Under the pieces are notes generated by a model. That model was given only the letters and a program-made list of their open reading frames with translations. It ran no database searches and was not told the origin of the DNA. The position numbers were made by a program, and so were the translations under genes. Below are positions 17,270-26,557 of a DNA stretch of 64,000 bases, piece after piece. The stretch covers positions 1 through 64,000 of the forward strand of contig CANQSJ010000008.1 of the NCBI GenBank assembly GCA_947626495.1. Reading direction: 5' to 3'. Positions within the stretch are counted from its first letter, which is position 1. Each line of letters starts with the position of its first letter. This DNA comes from an uncultured Oscillospiraceae bacterium. GTDB taxonomy: Bacteria > Bacillota > Clostridia > Oscillospirales > Oscillospiraceae.

Positions 17270-19179
17270 ACGGTGAAGGACAGGCTGTAGTATCCGGGCT
17301 CCACCGTGACGGTGCCGGAGCCGGAGTAGTTGTTCACATACACGGGCACGCCGTCGGCCGACTCCTGCAGATACAGGGTGTGGGGCCCCTTGTCCAGGGT
17401 CACATGGAGCAGGCCCTCGCCGTCGGTCTCCACGTCCTCGTACTCGCCGCCGTCCACCCGCAGGTGCAGCGCCTTGTTCGCCGCGGGGTCCTCGGTCCCC
17501 GCCACGGTGATGGGCACGGCCACCTCATACGTGTCGGGGGACTGGTCGTTGTCGATGGTGATGCGCCCCAGAACGGTGGGCCACGCCAGAGGCACCGTCC
17601 CCTCGTGGGTCTGGGCCAGCAGATAGTCCTCCACGATCATGTCCTCGCCGCCCAGCTCGCCCAGCTTATCCTCCTCCGGGAAGCCGGAGGCCACATAGCT
17701 GTTGGTGATCAGCAGCAGCTCGGTCTCCTCGTCGGCGCGCTCCAGCGCCGTGCCGTCGTCCAGCGTCACGGAGGTGACCTTCTCCCCCTCCGGGCCGGCG
17801 GGGTCAAAGGCGTAGGCAAAGCCGCTGACCTGCATGAAGCTGCCGCTGACCCGCTCCCGCAGGAGAAGGCCGGTCTCGTCCTGGCCGGTCATGGTCAGTC
17901 CGGCCTCCAGCGCCGTATACAGCTCCGCAGGCGTCACGGACAGCACCTCCACCATGTTGCCGTGGTTGAAGGCGTTGAGCACGTCGCCCCGGGTCACCTC
18001 GCCCACCGGCAGCGTAGCGGAGACGCCGCCGCCGTTCTCAATGGCCACGACGGGCATATCCAGCTGCTGCTCCTGGGCAAAGACCGCTCCCGCGGCGGCG
18101 AAGGCGTCGGTGACGAAATCGCCGAAGCCGGTCTCCGCGATGCGGGGCTCGGCGTAGTCATAGTAGATATAGCCGCCCCACAGCGGGGTCTCGGCGGTGC
18201 ACAGCGTCTCGCCCAGGATGGTGATCTGCCCGTCCATGATCTCCTGCAGGGCGTTCGCCACCCGGATGTCGGCCTCCGTCCCGGCCTCCGTCAGGGGAAA
18301 CTCCAGCGCTTCGGCCTTGTCCATCATGCTGCCCTCGGCGGTCACGCCGTCCTCGCCGAAGGTGAGCTTAATCACGCCCAGATGGGTGAACAGGGTGCCG
18401 GTCTGGACGATGGGGATGTTCGCGCCCCGCTCCGTATAGACCGTTTCCTCCACGGTGTGGCTGTGGCCGTCCACCAGGGCCGTGACCTGGGCCAGGCTCT
18501 CGTCGGAGAGCCCGTCCAGGAGCGCCGCGCTGGTGCAGTCCACCGCCGCGGCGTTGTCGCCCATGTGGCAGATGAGCACGATGGCGTCCGTGTCCGGCGC
18601 CAGAGCGGCGATCTGCTCCTCGGCGGCGGATACCTCGTCCTCAAAGCTGACGCCGCCCAGCAGACTGGGGTTGGTGGAGGTGGCCGTGGCCGTGGTGGTC
18701 AGGCCGATGAAGCCGATGCGCACGCCCGCCGTCTCGATCACCGTGCTGGGCTCCAGCAGCGGCTCGTCCTCATACAGCACGTTGGCGCTGAGGATGGGAA
18801 AATCCGCCAGCGCCGCGTTCAGCAGCAGCTGGTCCTTACCGTAGTCAAAATCGTGGTTGCCGGCGGCCATCACCGCGTATCCCGCGGCGTTCATGGCGGC
18901 GATCACGTCCGCCCCCTTGTTCACGGTGGCGAAGGACGCGCCCTGGGTGGCGTCGCCCGCGTCCACGAGAAGGGCGTTCTCCGTGGAGGCCGCGATGGCG
19001 GCGGCCTGGCCCAGGCCGATGACCTCCGACTCCTCATCCTCGCCGGCCGCCACCGTGCCGTGGATGTCGTTGGTGGTGTAGATGGTGACAACCGTCTCGC
19101 CGGCGTCGGCTGCCAGCACCGGTGCGCTGAGGCTCAGGCACAGCGCTATGGCCGCCAGAATGGCAATGATCTTTTTCAT
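17251..19179 (-). CDS. Secreted bifunctional metallophosphatase/5'-nucleotidase
   Basis: This 642-residue protein has a clear signal peptide (KKIIAILAAIALCLSLSAPVLAA). The metallophosphatase domain shows TTNDIHG, DAGDATQG, GNHDFDYG, LICHMGD and VDGHSHT, covering the two-metal site. A 5'-nucleotidase C-terminal domain follows (FVTDAFAAAG, AIENGGGVSA) and then a tail of about 120 residues rich in beta strands without an LPXTG motif. Such enzymes hydrolyse extracellular nucleotides or nucleotide sugars. Its location between the SpoIIE gene and peptide P3 places it in the export island; a role there is not evident. Confidence 0.88.
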   Translation of the reverse strand: MKKIIAILAAIALCLSLSAPVLAADAGETVVTIYTTNDIHGTVAAGEDEESEVIGLGQAAAIAASTENALLVDAGDATQGASFATVNKGADVIAAMNAAGYAVMAAGNHDFDYGKDQLLLNAALADFPILSANVLYEDEPLLEPSTVIETAGVRIGFIGLTTTATATSTNPSLLGGVSFEDEVSAAEEQIAALAPDTDAIVLICHMGDNAAAVDCTSAALLDGLSDESLAQVTALVDGHSHTVEETVYTERGANIPIVQTGTLFTHLGVIKLTFGEDGVTAEGSMMDKAEALEFPLTEAGTEADIRVANALQEIMDGQITILGETLCTAETPLWGGYIYYDYAEPRIAETGFGDFVTDAFAAAGAVFAQEQQLDMPVVAIENGGGVSATLPVGEVTRGDVLNAFNHGNMVEVLSVTPAELYTALEAGLTMTGQDETGLLLRERVSGSFMQVSGFAYAFDPAGPEGEKVTSVTLDDGTALERADEETELLLITNSYVASGFPEEDKLGELGGEDMIVEDYLLAQTHEGTVPLAWPTVLGRITIDNDQSPDTYEVAVPITVAGTEDPAANKALHLRVDGGEYEDVETDGEGLLHVTLDKGPHTLYLQESADGVPVYVNNYSGSGTVTVEPGYYSLSFTVDGAAA

Positions 19180-19261
19180 GGTAGTCTCCTTTTTGCTGTT
19201 CGATTATGTTGCCGCGCGCCCCATTCCGGGGCGGATCGGTCTGGATGGTTTGGGCCCCGCC

Positions 19262-21832
19262 TCAAGGGGCCAGGCGTTTTTTGATTGTCAGGATGTTCCG
19301 GCCGTCCCGGTGTTCGTAGCGGATGTCGTCCATGGTCTTCTTCACCATGAAGATGCCCAGACCGCCGATCTGCCGCTCCTCCGCAGAGAGGGTCACGTCC
19401 GGGTCCGCCTTCGACAGCGGGTCGTAGGGCTTGCCCTGGTCGGTGAACGTGATGCGCACCGCCGGCGGGTCCTGCTCCGGGTCCACCCGGACCGTGGCCG
19501 TGCCCGCGTTGGCACCGTAGGCGTAGTGGGCGATGTTGCCGAAGATCTCGTCGACGACCACGTCGATCTGAGCCTGGATCTTCATAGGGCAGTCCAGCGC
19601 CTGCAGCTTTTCGTCCACGAAAGCCGTCACCGCGGGAATGCTCTCCACCAGGGCGTCCACCGTTATCTCGTTGGGATCGGCCGGCCGCATCCGTTCCTTG
19701 AACTCCAGGCACAGCATGGTGATGTCGTCGAATTGGGGCGCGTCGCCCACAAAGGCGTCGATGTCCGCCTTCACCACCGAGAGAAGCCGGACCGGCGGGG
19801 CGTCGACGTTGGCGTTCAGCACCGCCTCCAGCCGCTCCATGCCGTAAAGCTCGTTGTTGGCGTTGATGGCCTCGGTGACGCCGTCCGTGTATTGGAACAG
19901 CTTGTCGCCGGGCTCCAGCTGCAGGGTCCCCATGTGATAGCAGGTGTTCTCCATGCCCGCCAGCACGAAGCCGGCGCGGATCTTGCGGGGGACGTAGTTT
20001 TGGCCCTTTTTGCACAGAAACGGCGTCTCATGGCCGGCGTTGACGAAGCGCAGCTCGCCCGTCTCCAGGTCCAGCACCCCCTCGAAGGCGGTGATGAACA
20101 TCTCCTCGCTGTTGCCCTCGCAAAGCAGCCGGTTGACCTCCATGAACACCTCCCCCAGATCTCTCCCCGGGATGGTGTGATCCTTGATGAGGGTCTTGCC
20201 GATGACCATGAACAGCGCCGCGGGCACGCCCTTGCCGGACACGTCCGCCACCACCACGGCCAGGTGGGTGTCGTCCACCATGAAGAAGTCGTAGAAGTCG
20301 CCTCCCACCTCTCTGGCCGGGTCCATGGAGGCGAAGATGGTGAACTCAGGCCGGCCCGGGAAAGCCGGGAAGATCCGGGGCAGCATGGAATTCTGGATGT
20401 GGGTGGCGATGTCCAGCTCCGCGCCGATGCGCTCCTTTTCCGCCGTGACGGAGGTCAGATCCCGGATGTGCTGGTCCAGGGAGCCCGCCATGGTGTTGAA
20501 AGCCAGGGCGAGATCGCCGATCTCGTCGTTCCGGCTCACCGCCGCCTGGTGGGTCAGGTCGCCCTCGCTGATGTGCTCCACGTCCTCCCGCAGCTCCAGC
20601 AGCGGACTGGTGAGCCGCCCGGCGAAGCTGCCGCTGAAGGCCACCACCGCCGCCACGACGAACAAAAACACGATCAGCGACCACAGCCCCGTCTGCAGGA
20701 TGTTCCTGTCCATGGTCACGGCGGTGGCGTCCGTCCGGTCGGTGATGCTGGCGCGGATATCCTCCGCCGGGGCCGTCACCATATCCGACGGCACATGGAT
20801 CACCAGCGTCCAGTTGGCGGCGGCCACGGGGGCATAGGCATAGTAGATCCCCCCGGAGGTGGACATGACCCCCGCCTCGCCGCTCAGGATGCTGTCCGCC
20901 GCCTCGTAGGCCAGACAGGACGGGTCGCGGAGGTTCTCAAAGGTCCCGTCGTACTCCATCTGGGAGGAGACGATGATGTCGCCGTCCCCGTCCACCAGAA
21001 AGCCGTAGGAGCCCTCGCCGAAGTCGATGTCCAGCACCGACCGGCATAGGTCCTGCACCATCACGTCGATGCACACCACCCCGGCGAAATCACCGTTCTC
21101 GTCACAGAAGGGCGCGCCGCAGGTCAGCATCAGCCCCCGGCCGAAGGTGTCCATATAGGGGTCGGTGAAGATGACCCCGCCGTTTTCGCGGGCCTCGGCG
21201 TACCACAGGGAGTCGTTGTAGTCGAAGTACTCGTGGGTCAGGTCGGACCGTTCGTCGTAGTTGAGCATGAAGCCGCTCTCGGTGCACAGGTAGATGGAGG
21301 CGATCTCGTCGGTGTTGTCGGTCATGACCGGCTGCCACAGGTGCACCAGGTTCGCCAGCAGTCCCATCTCGCCGGCCACGGCGTCCCGGTCCACCTGCTC
21401 GTCGCGTAGCACCAGCTGCATGGTAAAGGTATACCGGCTCTCCGCGTCCGGGGGCAGGACCTCCTTGGGCACGTAGGCCTCCGGCTCCTCATAGAGCCGG
21501 CGGGCAAAGAAAGCGAAATTACGCAGGTAACCGGCGTAGCGCTCCAGCCTCTCGTCCACCACGCTGGCCTCGCTCTGGGTGCCCTTGTAAAGATTCTGCT
21601 CCATCTGCTCCAGCAGGGCCCCGCTGCCGGCCTCGGCGGCGCTGGCGCCCAGGTCCTGGCTGTCCCGCAGTACCATGTCCCGCAGGGAGGTCAGGCTCCC
21701 GGCCCACAGCGCGCCCGTGACCACCAGCGCGGCCACGCACAGCAGCAGCACCATCCGCTGCACCTGCCGGCGGATGGGTATTCGTTTGCCGTTATTCCCG
21801 TTTTTCCCGCTGCTGCCCATAGGCTCACGCAA
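19262..21832 (-). CDS. SpoIIE-type PP2C phosphatase with extracytoplasmic sensor and RsbW-like kinase domain
   Basis: This 856-residue protein combines, in order, a membrane helix near residues 30-50, a Cache-like extracytoplasmic sensor (about 60-370), a second helix, a HAMP segment (RLTSPLLELREDVEHISEGDL), a PP2C/SpoIIE phosphatase (AREVGGDFYDF, VVVADVSGKGVPAALFM) and a C-terminal HATPase of the RsbW type (DEIFGNIAHYAYG, GGLGIFMVKKTMD). One molecule thus holds both the phosphatase that would activate a STAS antagonist and the kinase that would switch it off. It overlaps the STAS gene by eight bases, so the two form a partner-switching pair. The downstream target (sigma factor or other) is not in the window. 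Confidence 0.88.
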   Translation of the reverse strand: MREPMGSSGKNGNNGKRIPIRRQVQRMVLLLCVAALVVTGALWAGSLTSLRDMVLRDSQDLGASAAEAGSGALLEQMEQNLYKGTQSEASVVDERLERYAGYLRNFAFFARRLYEEPEAYVPKEVLPPDAESRYTFTMQLVLRDEQVDRDAVAGEMGLLANLVHLWQPVMTDNTDEIASIYLCTESGFMLNYDERSDLTHEYFDYNDSLWYAEARENGGVIFTDPYMDTFGRGLMLTCGAPFCDENGDFAGVVCIDVMVQDLCRSVLDIDFGEGSYGFLVDGDGDIIVSSQMEYDGTFENLRDPSCLAYEAADSILSGEAGVMSTSGGIYYAYAPVAAANWTLVIHVPSDMVTAPAEDIRASITDRTDATAVTMDRNILQTGLWSLIVFLFVVAAVVAFSGSFAGRLTSPLLELREDVEHISEGDLTHQAAVSRNDEIGDLALAFNTMAGSLDQHIRDLTSVTAEKERIGAELDIATHIQNSMLPRIFPAFPGRPEFTIFASMDPAREVGGDFYDFFMVDDTHLAVVVADVSGKGVPAALFMVIGKTLIKDHTIPGRDLGEVFMEVNRLLCEGNSEEMFITAFEGVLDLETGELRFVNAGHETPFLCKKGQNYVPRKIRAGFVLAGMENTCYHMGTLQLEPGDKLFQYTDGVTEAINANNELYGMERLEAVLNANVDAPPVRLLSVVKADIDAFVGDAPQFDDITMLCLEFKERMRPADPNEITVDALVESIPAVTAFVDEKLQALDCPMKIQAQIDVVVDEIFGNIAHYAYGANAGTATVRVDPEQDPPAVRITFTDQGKPYDPLSKADPDVTLSAEERQIGGLGIFMVKKTMDDIRYEHRDGRNILTIKKRLAP

Positions 21833-22121
21833 TGGTCAGGATATCCACAAAGCCCGTGACCTCGAAGATCTCCATGATGGTCTCGTTCACGTTGCGGATC
21901 ACCATCGTGCCCTGCTTGTTCATGACCTTCTGGGCGCTGAGCAGCACCCGCAGTCCCGCCGAGGACAGATACTCCAGTCCGGCGAAGTCCATCGTGAGCT
22001 CCTGTATGCCGTCGATGCTCTGCTTCAGCTCCGCCTCCAGCTGGGGGGCGGTGGTGGTGTCCAGCCGGCCGGCCAGCGCCAGGTCCAGATGGGTCCCCTC
22101 CTGGGTCTTGTTGATGGTCAT
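21825..22121 (-). CDS. STAS-domain anti-sigma factor antagonist
   Basis: This 98-residue protein is a single STAS domain. The expected phospho-acceptor Ser lies in LEYLSSAGLRVLLSAQK, the segment equivalent to the phosphorylated loop of SpoIIAA/RsbV. It would bind and be phosphorylated by the RsbW-like domain of the SpoIIE fusion protein, whose gene starts within its last codons, and be dephosphorylated by the PP2C domain. It lies 47 bases after the intact ABC2 exporter gene, so export and partner switching appear to be transcribed together. The start is the ATG at 22121, preceded by GAAAGGAGAT. Confidence 0.85.
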   Translation of the reverse strand: MTINKTQEGTHLDLALAGRLDTTTAPQLEAELKQSIDGIQELTMDFAGLEYLSSAGLRVLLSAQKVMNKQGTMVIRNVNETIMEIFEVTGFVDILTIA

Positions 22122-22168
22122 TTTCGCGATCTCCTTTCAAGTTCTGTCTCCGATACGCGCCGGGCAGG

Positions 22169-24340
22169 TCAAACCTGCTGTCTGCGTACCAAATCGGCAA
22201 AATAGCCGTTTTTTTCGATGAGCTGATCGTAGCTTCCGTCCTCCACGATCTTTCCCTGGTGCAAAAACACGATCCGATCGCAGTGGCGGATGGTGCTCAG
22301 CCGGTGGGCGATCACGATCCGGGTGCAGTTCAGCTTCGCCAGGGACTCCGACACCAGCTTCTGGGAGATGTTGTCCAGGGCGCTGGTGGCCTCGTCGAAC
22401 ATGAGCACCTTGGGCTTGGAGGCGATGGCCCGGGCGATGATGATCCGCTGGCGCTGGCCGCCGGACAGGCCGCCGGTGCCCTCGGAGATATGGGTGTCCA
22501 TCCCCAGGGGCATGTTGCGGATGTCCTCCGCCAGGCCGGACATCTCCGCCGCCTCCCATGCCTCCTGTTCCGTCAGGCCCGGCACGGAAAAGGCGATGTT
22601 CTGAAATATGTTCCCGGCGAACAGGTCGCCGTTCTGGTTGACGATGCCCACGCTCCGGCGCAGGGAGCGCAGGTCGTAGCCGGATATGTCCTTGCGGTCA
22701 AAGTACACCGCGCCGGTCTGGGGCGTCTCGAAGCCCAGCATCACCCGCATGAGGGTGGACTTGCCGCAGCCGGTATAGCCCACGATGGCCACATACTCCC
22801 CGGGCCGGATGCGCAGATCCAGATCGTCCAGGATGGTGGGGCCCTGCTGGCTGTAGCGGAACGTAACGTGGCTCAGCTCGATGGAGCCGGACAGCTTCCC
22901 GATGGTCCCCTTTTCCGGATGGGTCTCCGGCTCGGTGTTCAGGATGGGCCCGATCATGCGCAGAACGGGCTTGATCTGGGCTGCGGCAAAGGACACGTCC
23001 GCCACGTTGGCGAAGGCGGCGGTGACCATGCTGTAGGCCACGAAAAAGGCGTAGTACTCGGACGCGCCCATACGGGTCCGTATGGCCGCGGCATACAGCC
23101 AGAACATCCCCGCCAGCCGCACCGCCTCGGAGATCACGTTCCGGTACTTGACCAGAACGCCGGGGTTGTTGCGGACGTCCTCGATTTTGGCGTAGTTGTC
23201 CGCCCAGCGGGCAAAGGCCCGCTTTTCCGCTCCGGCCAGCTTGATCTTCTGGATGCCGGAGATCATGCCGAAGCTGAACCCGGCCACGTCGGCCTTGTAC
23301 TCCAGCTGCACGTCCATCTGCTGGACCTTGCGCACGGCGGCGGCCGCCGTGAACAGCGCGCTCACCAGCAGCACCGCCAGGGTAGGCAGCGCCAGCGCGG
23401 GGGCGTAGGTGAATATCTGCGCCACATAGACCAGCGAGAACGCCGCGGTCAGCGCGCTGTCCAGCACCGCGTCGGTCATCACCGCGCACATGTCGCCGAT
23501 CATCTTCATCCGGTTGGTGAGCTCGCCGGCGCTGTGCTCCCGGAAAAACGACAGCGGCAGGTTCAAAAGCCGCATATACATGGCCGCCTGGGTGGCCATG
23601 TCGGCCTTGCTGCTGACCCGGGAGACCAGCAGCTCCTTCACGGCCTCGATCAGGGGGATCGCCACCGCCGTGCACAGGAAGAAGATGGCCGTGCTGACAA
23701 GCAGACTGATGCTGTCGGTGGGGATGACCTCCGCGATCATGAAATCGCTCAGCGCGGGCAGCAGCAGCCCCAGCAGCGTCACGGCGCCGGTGGCCGCCGC
23801 GATGGCCCCCAGGTCCGCCCGGGATATGGACGCGGTCGCAAAACGAAGCAGGGCCCGGGGCGTGATCTTCCCGTTGGGGAGCGGGCGGTAGAAGAGAATC
23901 GCCTCCTCCTCAAAGAGGTCCTCGTTGCGGCGCGTCACCGCCTTCAGCACGCCGTTTTCATAGTAGCGGTATCCGAAAAAGAACGCGGGCAGCAGCGCCA
24001 CGATGCCGCCGGTATCCTTCCGCACGGCGATCATGGGCCCCACGGCGGTATTGCGCCAGCCCTTCTCCAGCCGGACCGCGCTGCGCATGATGCCGGACGG
24101 GCGCAGCTGGTACTCCAGCATCTCGTCCAGGGTCCGCACGTCGGCGGGGATGTCCTGGGTCTTGAAGCCGTAGTACTTCAGGATCTCGTCGATGGCGTTT
24201 TTGGTCACCTGCCGCTGGTTGTTCATGGCGTCGGCGACCTTTTTGCCCATGACCACGCCCACCATCCGGGCAAAGGCCGACTGGAACTGGTCGTCGTCGT
24301 TTTTTATGCGGCTGCGTATCTGTTGTTCGTACAGGGACAA
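22169..24340 (-). CDS. NHLM-type export ABC permease/ATPase, copy 2 (intact)
   Basis: This 723-residue protein is the intact paralogue of the amber-interrupted gene at 10517-12721. It has an N-terminal region of about 130 residues, a six-helix permease domain, and an ATPase with YTGCGKST (Walker A), LSGGQRQR (signature) and VLMFDEATSALD (Walker B). The start is a TTG codon (TTG TCC CTG) with AAGGGGG upstream that overlaps the stop codon of the preceding gene. It has no peptidase domain and is expected to pair with a peptidase-containing ABC protein. The neighbour in its own cluster has lost its catalytic residues, so a functional pairing with the copy-1 peptidase protein is worth considering. 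Confidence 0.85.
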   Translation of the reverse strand: MSLYEQQIRSRIKNDDDQFQSAFARMVGVVMGKKVADAMNNQRQVTKNAIDEILKYYGFKTQDIPADVRTLDEMLEYQLRPSGIMRSAVRLEKGWRNTAVGPMIAVRKDTGGIVALLPAFFFGYRYYENGVLKAVTRRNEDLFEEEAILFYRPLPNGKITPRALLRFATASISRADLGAIAAATGAVTLLGLLLPALSDFMIAEVIPTDSISLLVSTAIFFLCTAVAIPLIEAVKELLVSRVSSKADMATQAAMYMRLLNLPLSFFREHSAGELTNRMKMIGDMCAVMTDAVLDSALTAAFSLVYVAQIFTYAPALALPTLAVLLVSALFTAAAAVRKVQQMDVQLEYKADVAGFSFGMISGIQKIKLAGAEKRAFARWADNYAKIEDVRNNPGVLVKYRNVISEAVRLAGMFWLYAAAIRTRMGASEYYAFFVAYSMVTAAFANVADVSFAAAQIKPVLRMIGPILNTEPETHPEKGTIGKLSGSIELSHVTFRYSQQGPTILDDLDLRIRPGEYVAIVGYTGCGKSTLMRVMLGFETPQTGAVYFDRKDISGYDLRSLRRSVGIVNQNGDLFAGNIFQNIAFSVPGLTEQEAWEAAEMSGLAEDIRNMPLGMDTHISEGTGGLSGGQRQRIIIARAIASKPKVLMFDEATSALDNISQKLVSESLAKLNCTRIVIAHRLSTIRHCDRIVFLHQGKIVEDGSYDQLIEKNGYFADLVRRQQV

Positions 24341-24352
24341 TCCGCCACCCCC

Positions 24353-26548
24353 TTATTCCGTCCGGATGAGCCGGGCGTAAAGCCCGTCCGCGGCCAGAAG
24401 CTCCTCATGGGTGCCCCGCTCCGCGATCCGGCCCCGCTCCAGGACGACGATCTCGTCGCAGTCCCGGATGGTGCTCAGCCGGTGGGCGATCACGACGGTG
24501 GTGATCCCCCGGTCCCGCACGGCCTCCACCACGCCCTGCTCGGTGCTGGCGTCCAGGGCGCTGGTGGCCTCGTCCATCACCAGTATGGTGGGCTCCTGGG
24601 CCAGGGCCCGGGCGATCTCCAGCCGCTGGCGCTGGCCGCCGGACAGATCCCGGCCGTTCTCGCTGAGCATACCGTTGTACCCGCCGGGCCGGCGGATGAT
24701 GTCGCTGTGTATCTGGGCGTCCCGGGCGGCCAGGATCATCTCGTAGTCCTCGATGGAGTCGTCCCACATCTTGATGTTGTTGGCGACGGTGTCCTCGAAG
24801 ATCACGATGTCCTGATCCACCATGGCCAGGGAGGCGCAGAACACGTCCCGGTCGATGCTCTCGATGGGCCGGCCGTCGATGAGGATCTGCCCGCTCCAGG
24901 GCCGGTACAGCCCTGTGATCAGCTTGCCCACGGTGGACTTGCCGCAGCCGGAGGGGCCCACCAGCGCCACGCTGCCGCCCCGCTTTATGGTGAGGCTGAA
25001 GTCCTTCAAAAGCGGCTCATCCAGCTGGGAATAGCCAAAGGTCACGTTCCGCAGCTCCACATCCCCCGCCAGCTTGGAATAGTCCTGCTCTCCCGCCGCC
25101 GGGCGGGCGCTCCGCTGCGCCTCGATGACCGGGTCCTCGGGGTGATCCATCACGTCCTCCACCCGCTCCATCTGCGCGCGCATCTCCTGGATGCTCTCGC
25201 CGGAGGCGATGAGGTCGGAGGCGGGGGTGAAAAACGAATTCACAAAGCCCTGGAACGCCATGATCATGCCCACGGTGAAGGACCCCCGCATGGCAAACCA
25301 GATCCCCAGCACCACGATCAGGTAGTTGGAGAACTGGACCACGATCCGGGGCAGAAGCCCCAGGTGATCCATCAGCGTCACATACCCGGCCTTGGAATTG
25401 GCCAGGGCGATCTGGTAGCCGGACCACTTCTCAAAAAAGCCGCTGTCCGCCCCCAGGGCCATGATGGTCTCGATCATTTTGATCCCGGAGGCCGTGACGG
25501 CCGAGAGCCGGCCCTGGTTCTGCACGGACCGGCGGGTGAGGTTGAGCCGCCGCTTCATGATGACCCGGGACAAAAAGACGTTGCCCAGCGCCGCGCCCAC
25601 GCCGATGCAGGTCATGACCAGGCTGTAGCGGAGCATGACCGTCAGATAGAAAATGACCATGGCCGCGTTGAGGGCGATGGGCACCACCACGTCGATGAGC
25701 GTGTCGGCGATGGACTCGTTCACGCCCTGCCGGTCCTGCAGGTCGCCGGCCGAGCGCTGGAAGAAAAAGTCCAGCGGCATGTGCAGCACATGCCAGAAAA
25801 AGGACGCGTTGCTCACCAGGGACATCTTCGTGCGGATCTTCAAAAGGTGGTTGTCCCGGATGGCCTGGGCGGCCAGCACTCCCGCGGACACCACCGCGAA
25901 CAGGATCAGAAACGGCTCTTTCCAGCCGTCGTACAGCCCCGTCAGCATCCGGTCCGTCAGCACCCGCTGAAACACCGGCAGCATGATCGCCCCCAGCGCC
26001 GCCGCAAAGGCCGCCAGCATGATGAAGACTACCTCGGACCCCGTGCCCCGCAGCCGCCGGGCCGCATAGGAGAGCATGCTGGTCTGCCGGCCGCCGGGGG
26101 CAAAGTCCTCCCCGGGGGCCAGGACGATGTACTCGTTTTCGTAGTCCCGGTCAAAGGCCTCCTCCCGCAGGCGGACCGAGCCCCGCTCCGGATCGTTCAG
26201 CACCGGCCCCTGCCGGCCGAAGCCGCACAGCACGGCAAATTTGCCGTCCTTCCACCGGACAATGCAGGGGTATTCCGCCTGGTCCCGGAGGGCGGCCAGG
26301 TCCCCCGTGCGCACCGTGGCCCGCAGGCCGAAGGAGTCCGCCGCCCGGACGATGTTCCCGCTCTTGGAGCCGTCCCGGGACACGCCGCAGGCCATCCGGG
26401 CCTGGGCCAGGGTGATCCAGCAGCCGTAATAGGCCAGCACGGCGGCCAGACTTGCCGCGCCGCTCTCCTCCGCGTCCATCTGCATGAAGACGGGCACCCG
26501 GGCCACCCGCCCCCGCACCGGCCGCGCCATTTTCGCTCTCGATCCCAT
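24353..26548 (-). CDS. NHLM-type ABC exporter, copy 2, with degenerate C39-like domain
   Basis: This protein of about 731 residues aligns along its length with the copy-1 peptidase/ATPase, but the peptidase site is lost. The catalytic Cys position reads EESGAASL instead of ECGAASL (AGC in place of TGC), and the catalytic His position reads GKFAVLCGF instead of NHFVVLDGF. The Asp-containing loop LNDPERG remains. The permease and ATPase parts look functional (GPSGCGKST, LSGGQRQR, ILVMDEATSALD). C39-like domains without Cys are known in other exporters (such as HlyB), where they bind but do not cut the substrate. The ATG at 26548 is preferred to the upstream GTG because of its spacing from GAGG. 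Confidence 0.85.
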   Translation of the reverse strand: MGSRAKMARPVRGRVARVPVFMQMDAEESGAASLAAVLAYYGCWITLAQARMACGVSRDGSKSGNIVRAADSFGLRATVRTGDLAALRDQAEYPCIVRWKDGKFAVLCGFGRQGPVLNDPERGSVRLREEAFDRDYENEYIVLAPGEDFAPGGRQTSMLSYAARRLRGTGSEVVFIMLAAFAAALGAIMLPVFQRVLTDRMLTGLYDGWKEPFLILFAVVSAGVLAAQAIRDNHLLKIRTKMSLVSNASFFWHVLHMPLDFFFQRSAGDLQDRQGVNESIADTLIDVVVPIALNAAMVIFYLTVMLRYSLVMTCIGVGAALGNVFLSRVIMKRRLNLTRRSVQNQGRLSAVTASGIKMIETIMALGADSGFFEKWSGYQIALANSKAGYVTLMDHLGLLPRIVVQFSNYLIVVLGIWFAMRGSFTVGMIMAFQGFVNSFFTPASDLIASGESIQEMRAQMERVEDVMDHPEDPVIEAQRSARPAAGEQDYSKLAGDVELRNVTFGYSQLDEPLLKDFSLTIKRGGSVALVGPSGCGKSTVGKLITGLYRPWSGQILIDGRPIESIDRDVFCASLAMVDQDIVIFEDTVANNIKMWDDSIEDYEMILAARDAQIHSDIIRRPGGYNGMLSENGRDLSGGQRQRLEIARALAQEPTILVMDEATSALDASTEQGVVEAVRDRGITTVVIAHRLSTIRDCDEIVVLERGRIAERGTHEELLAADGLYARLIRTE

Positions 26549-26557
26549 AACCACGCC

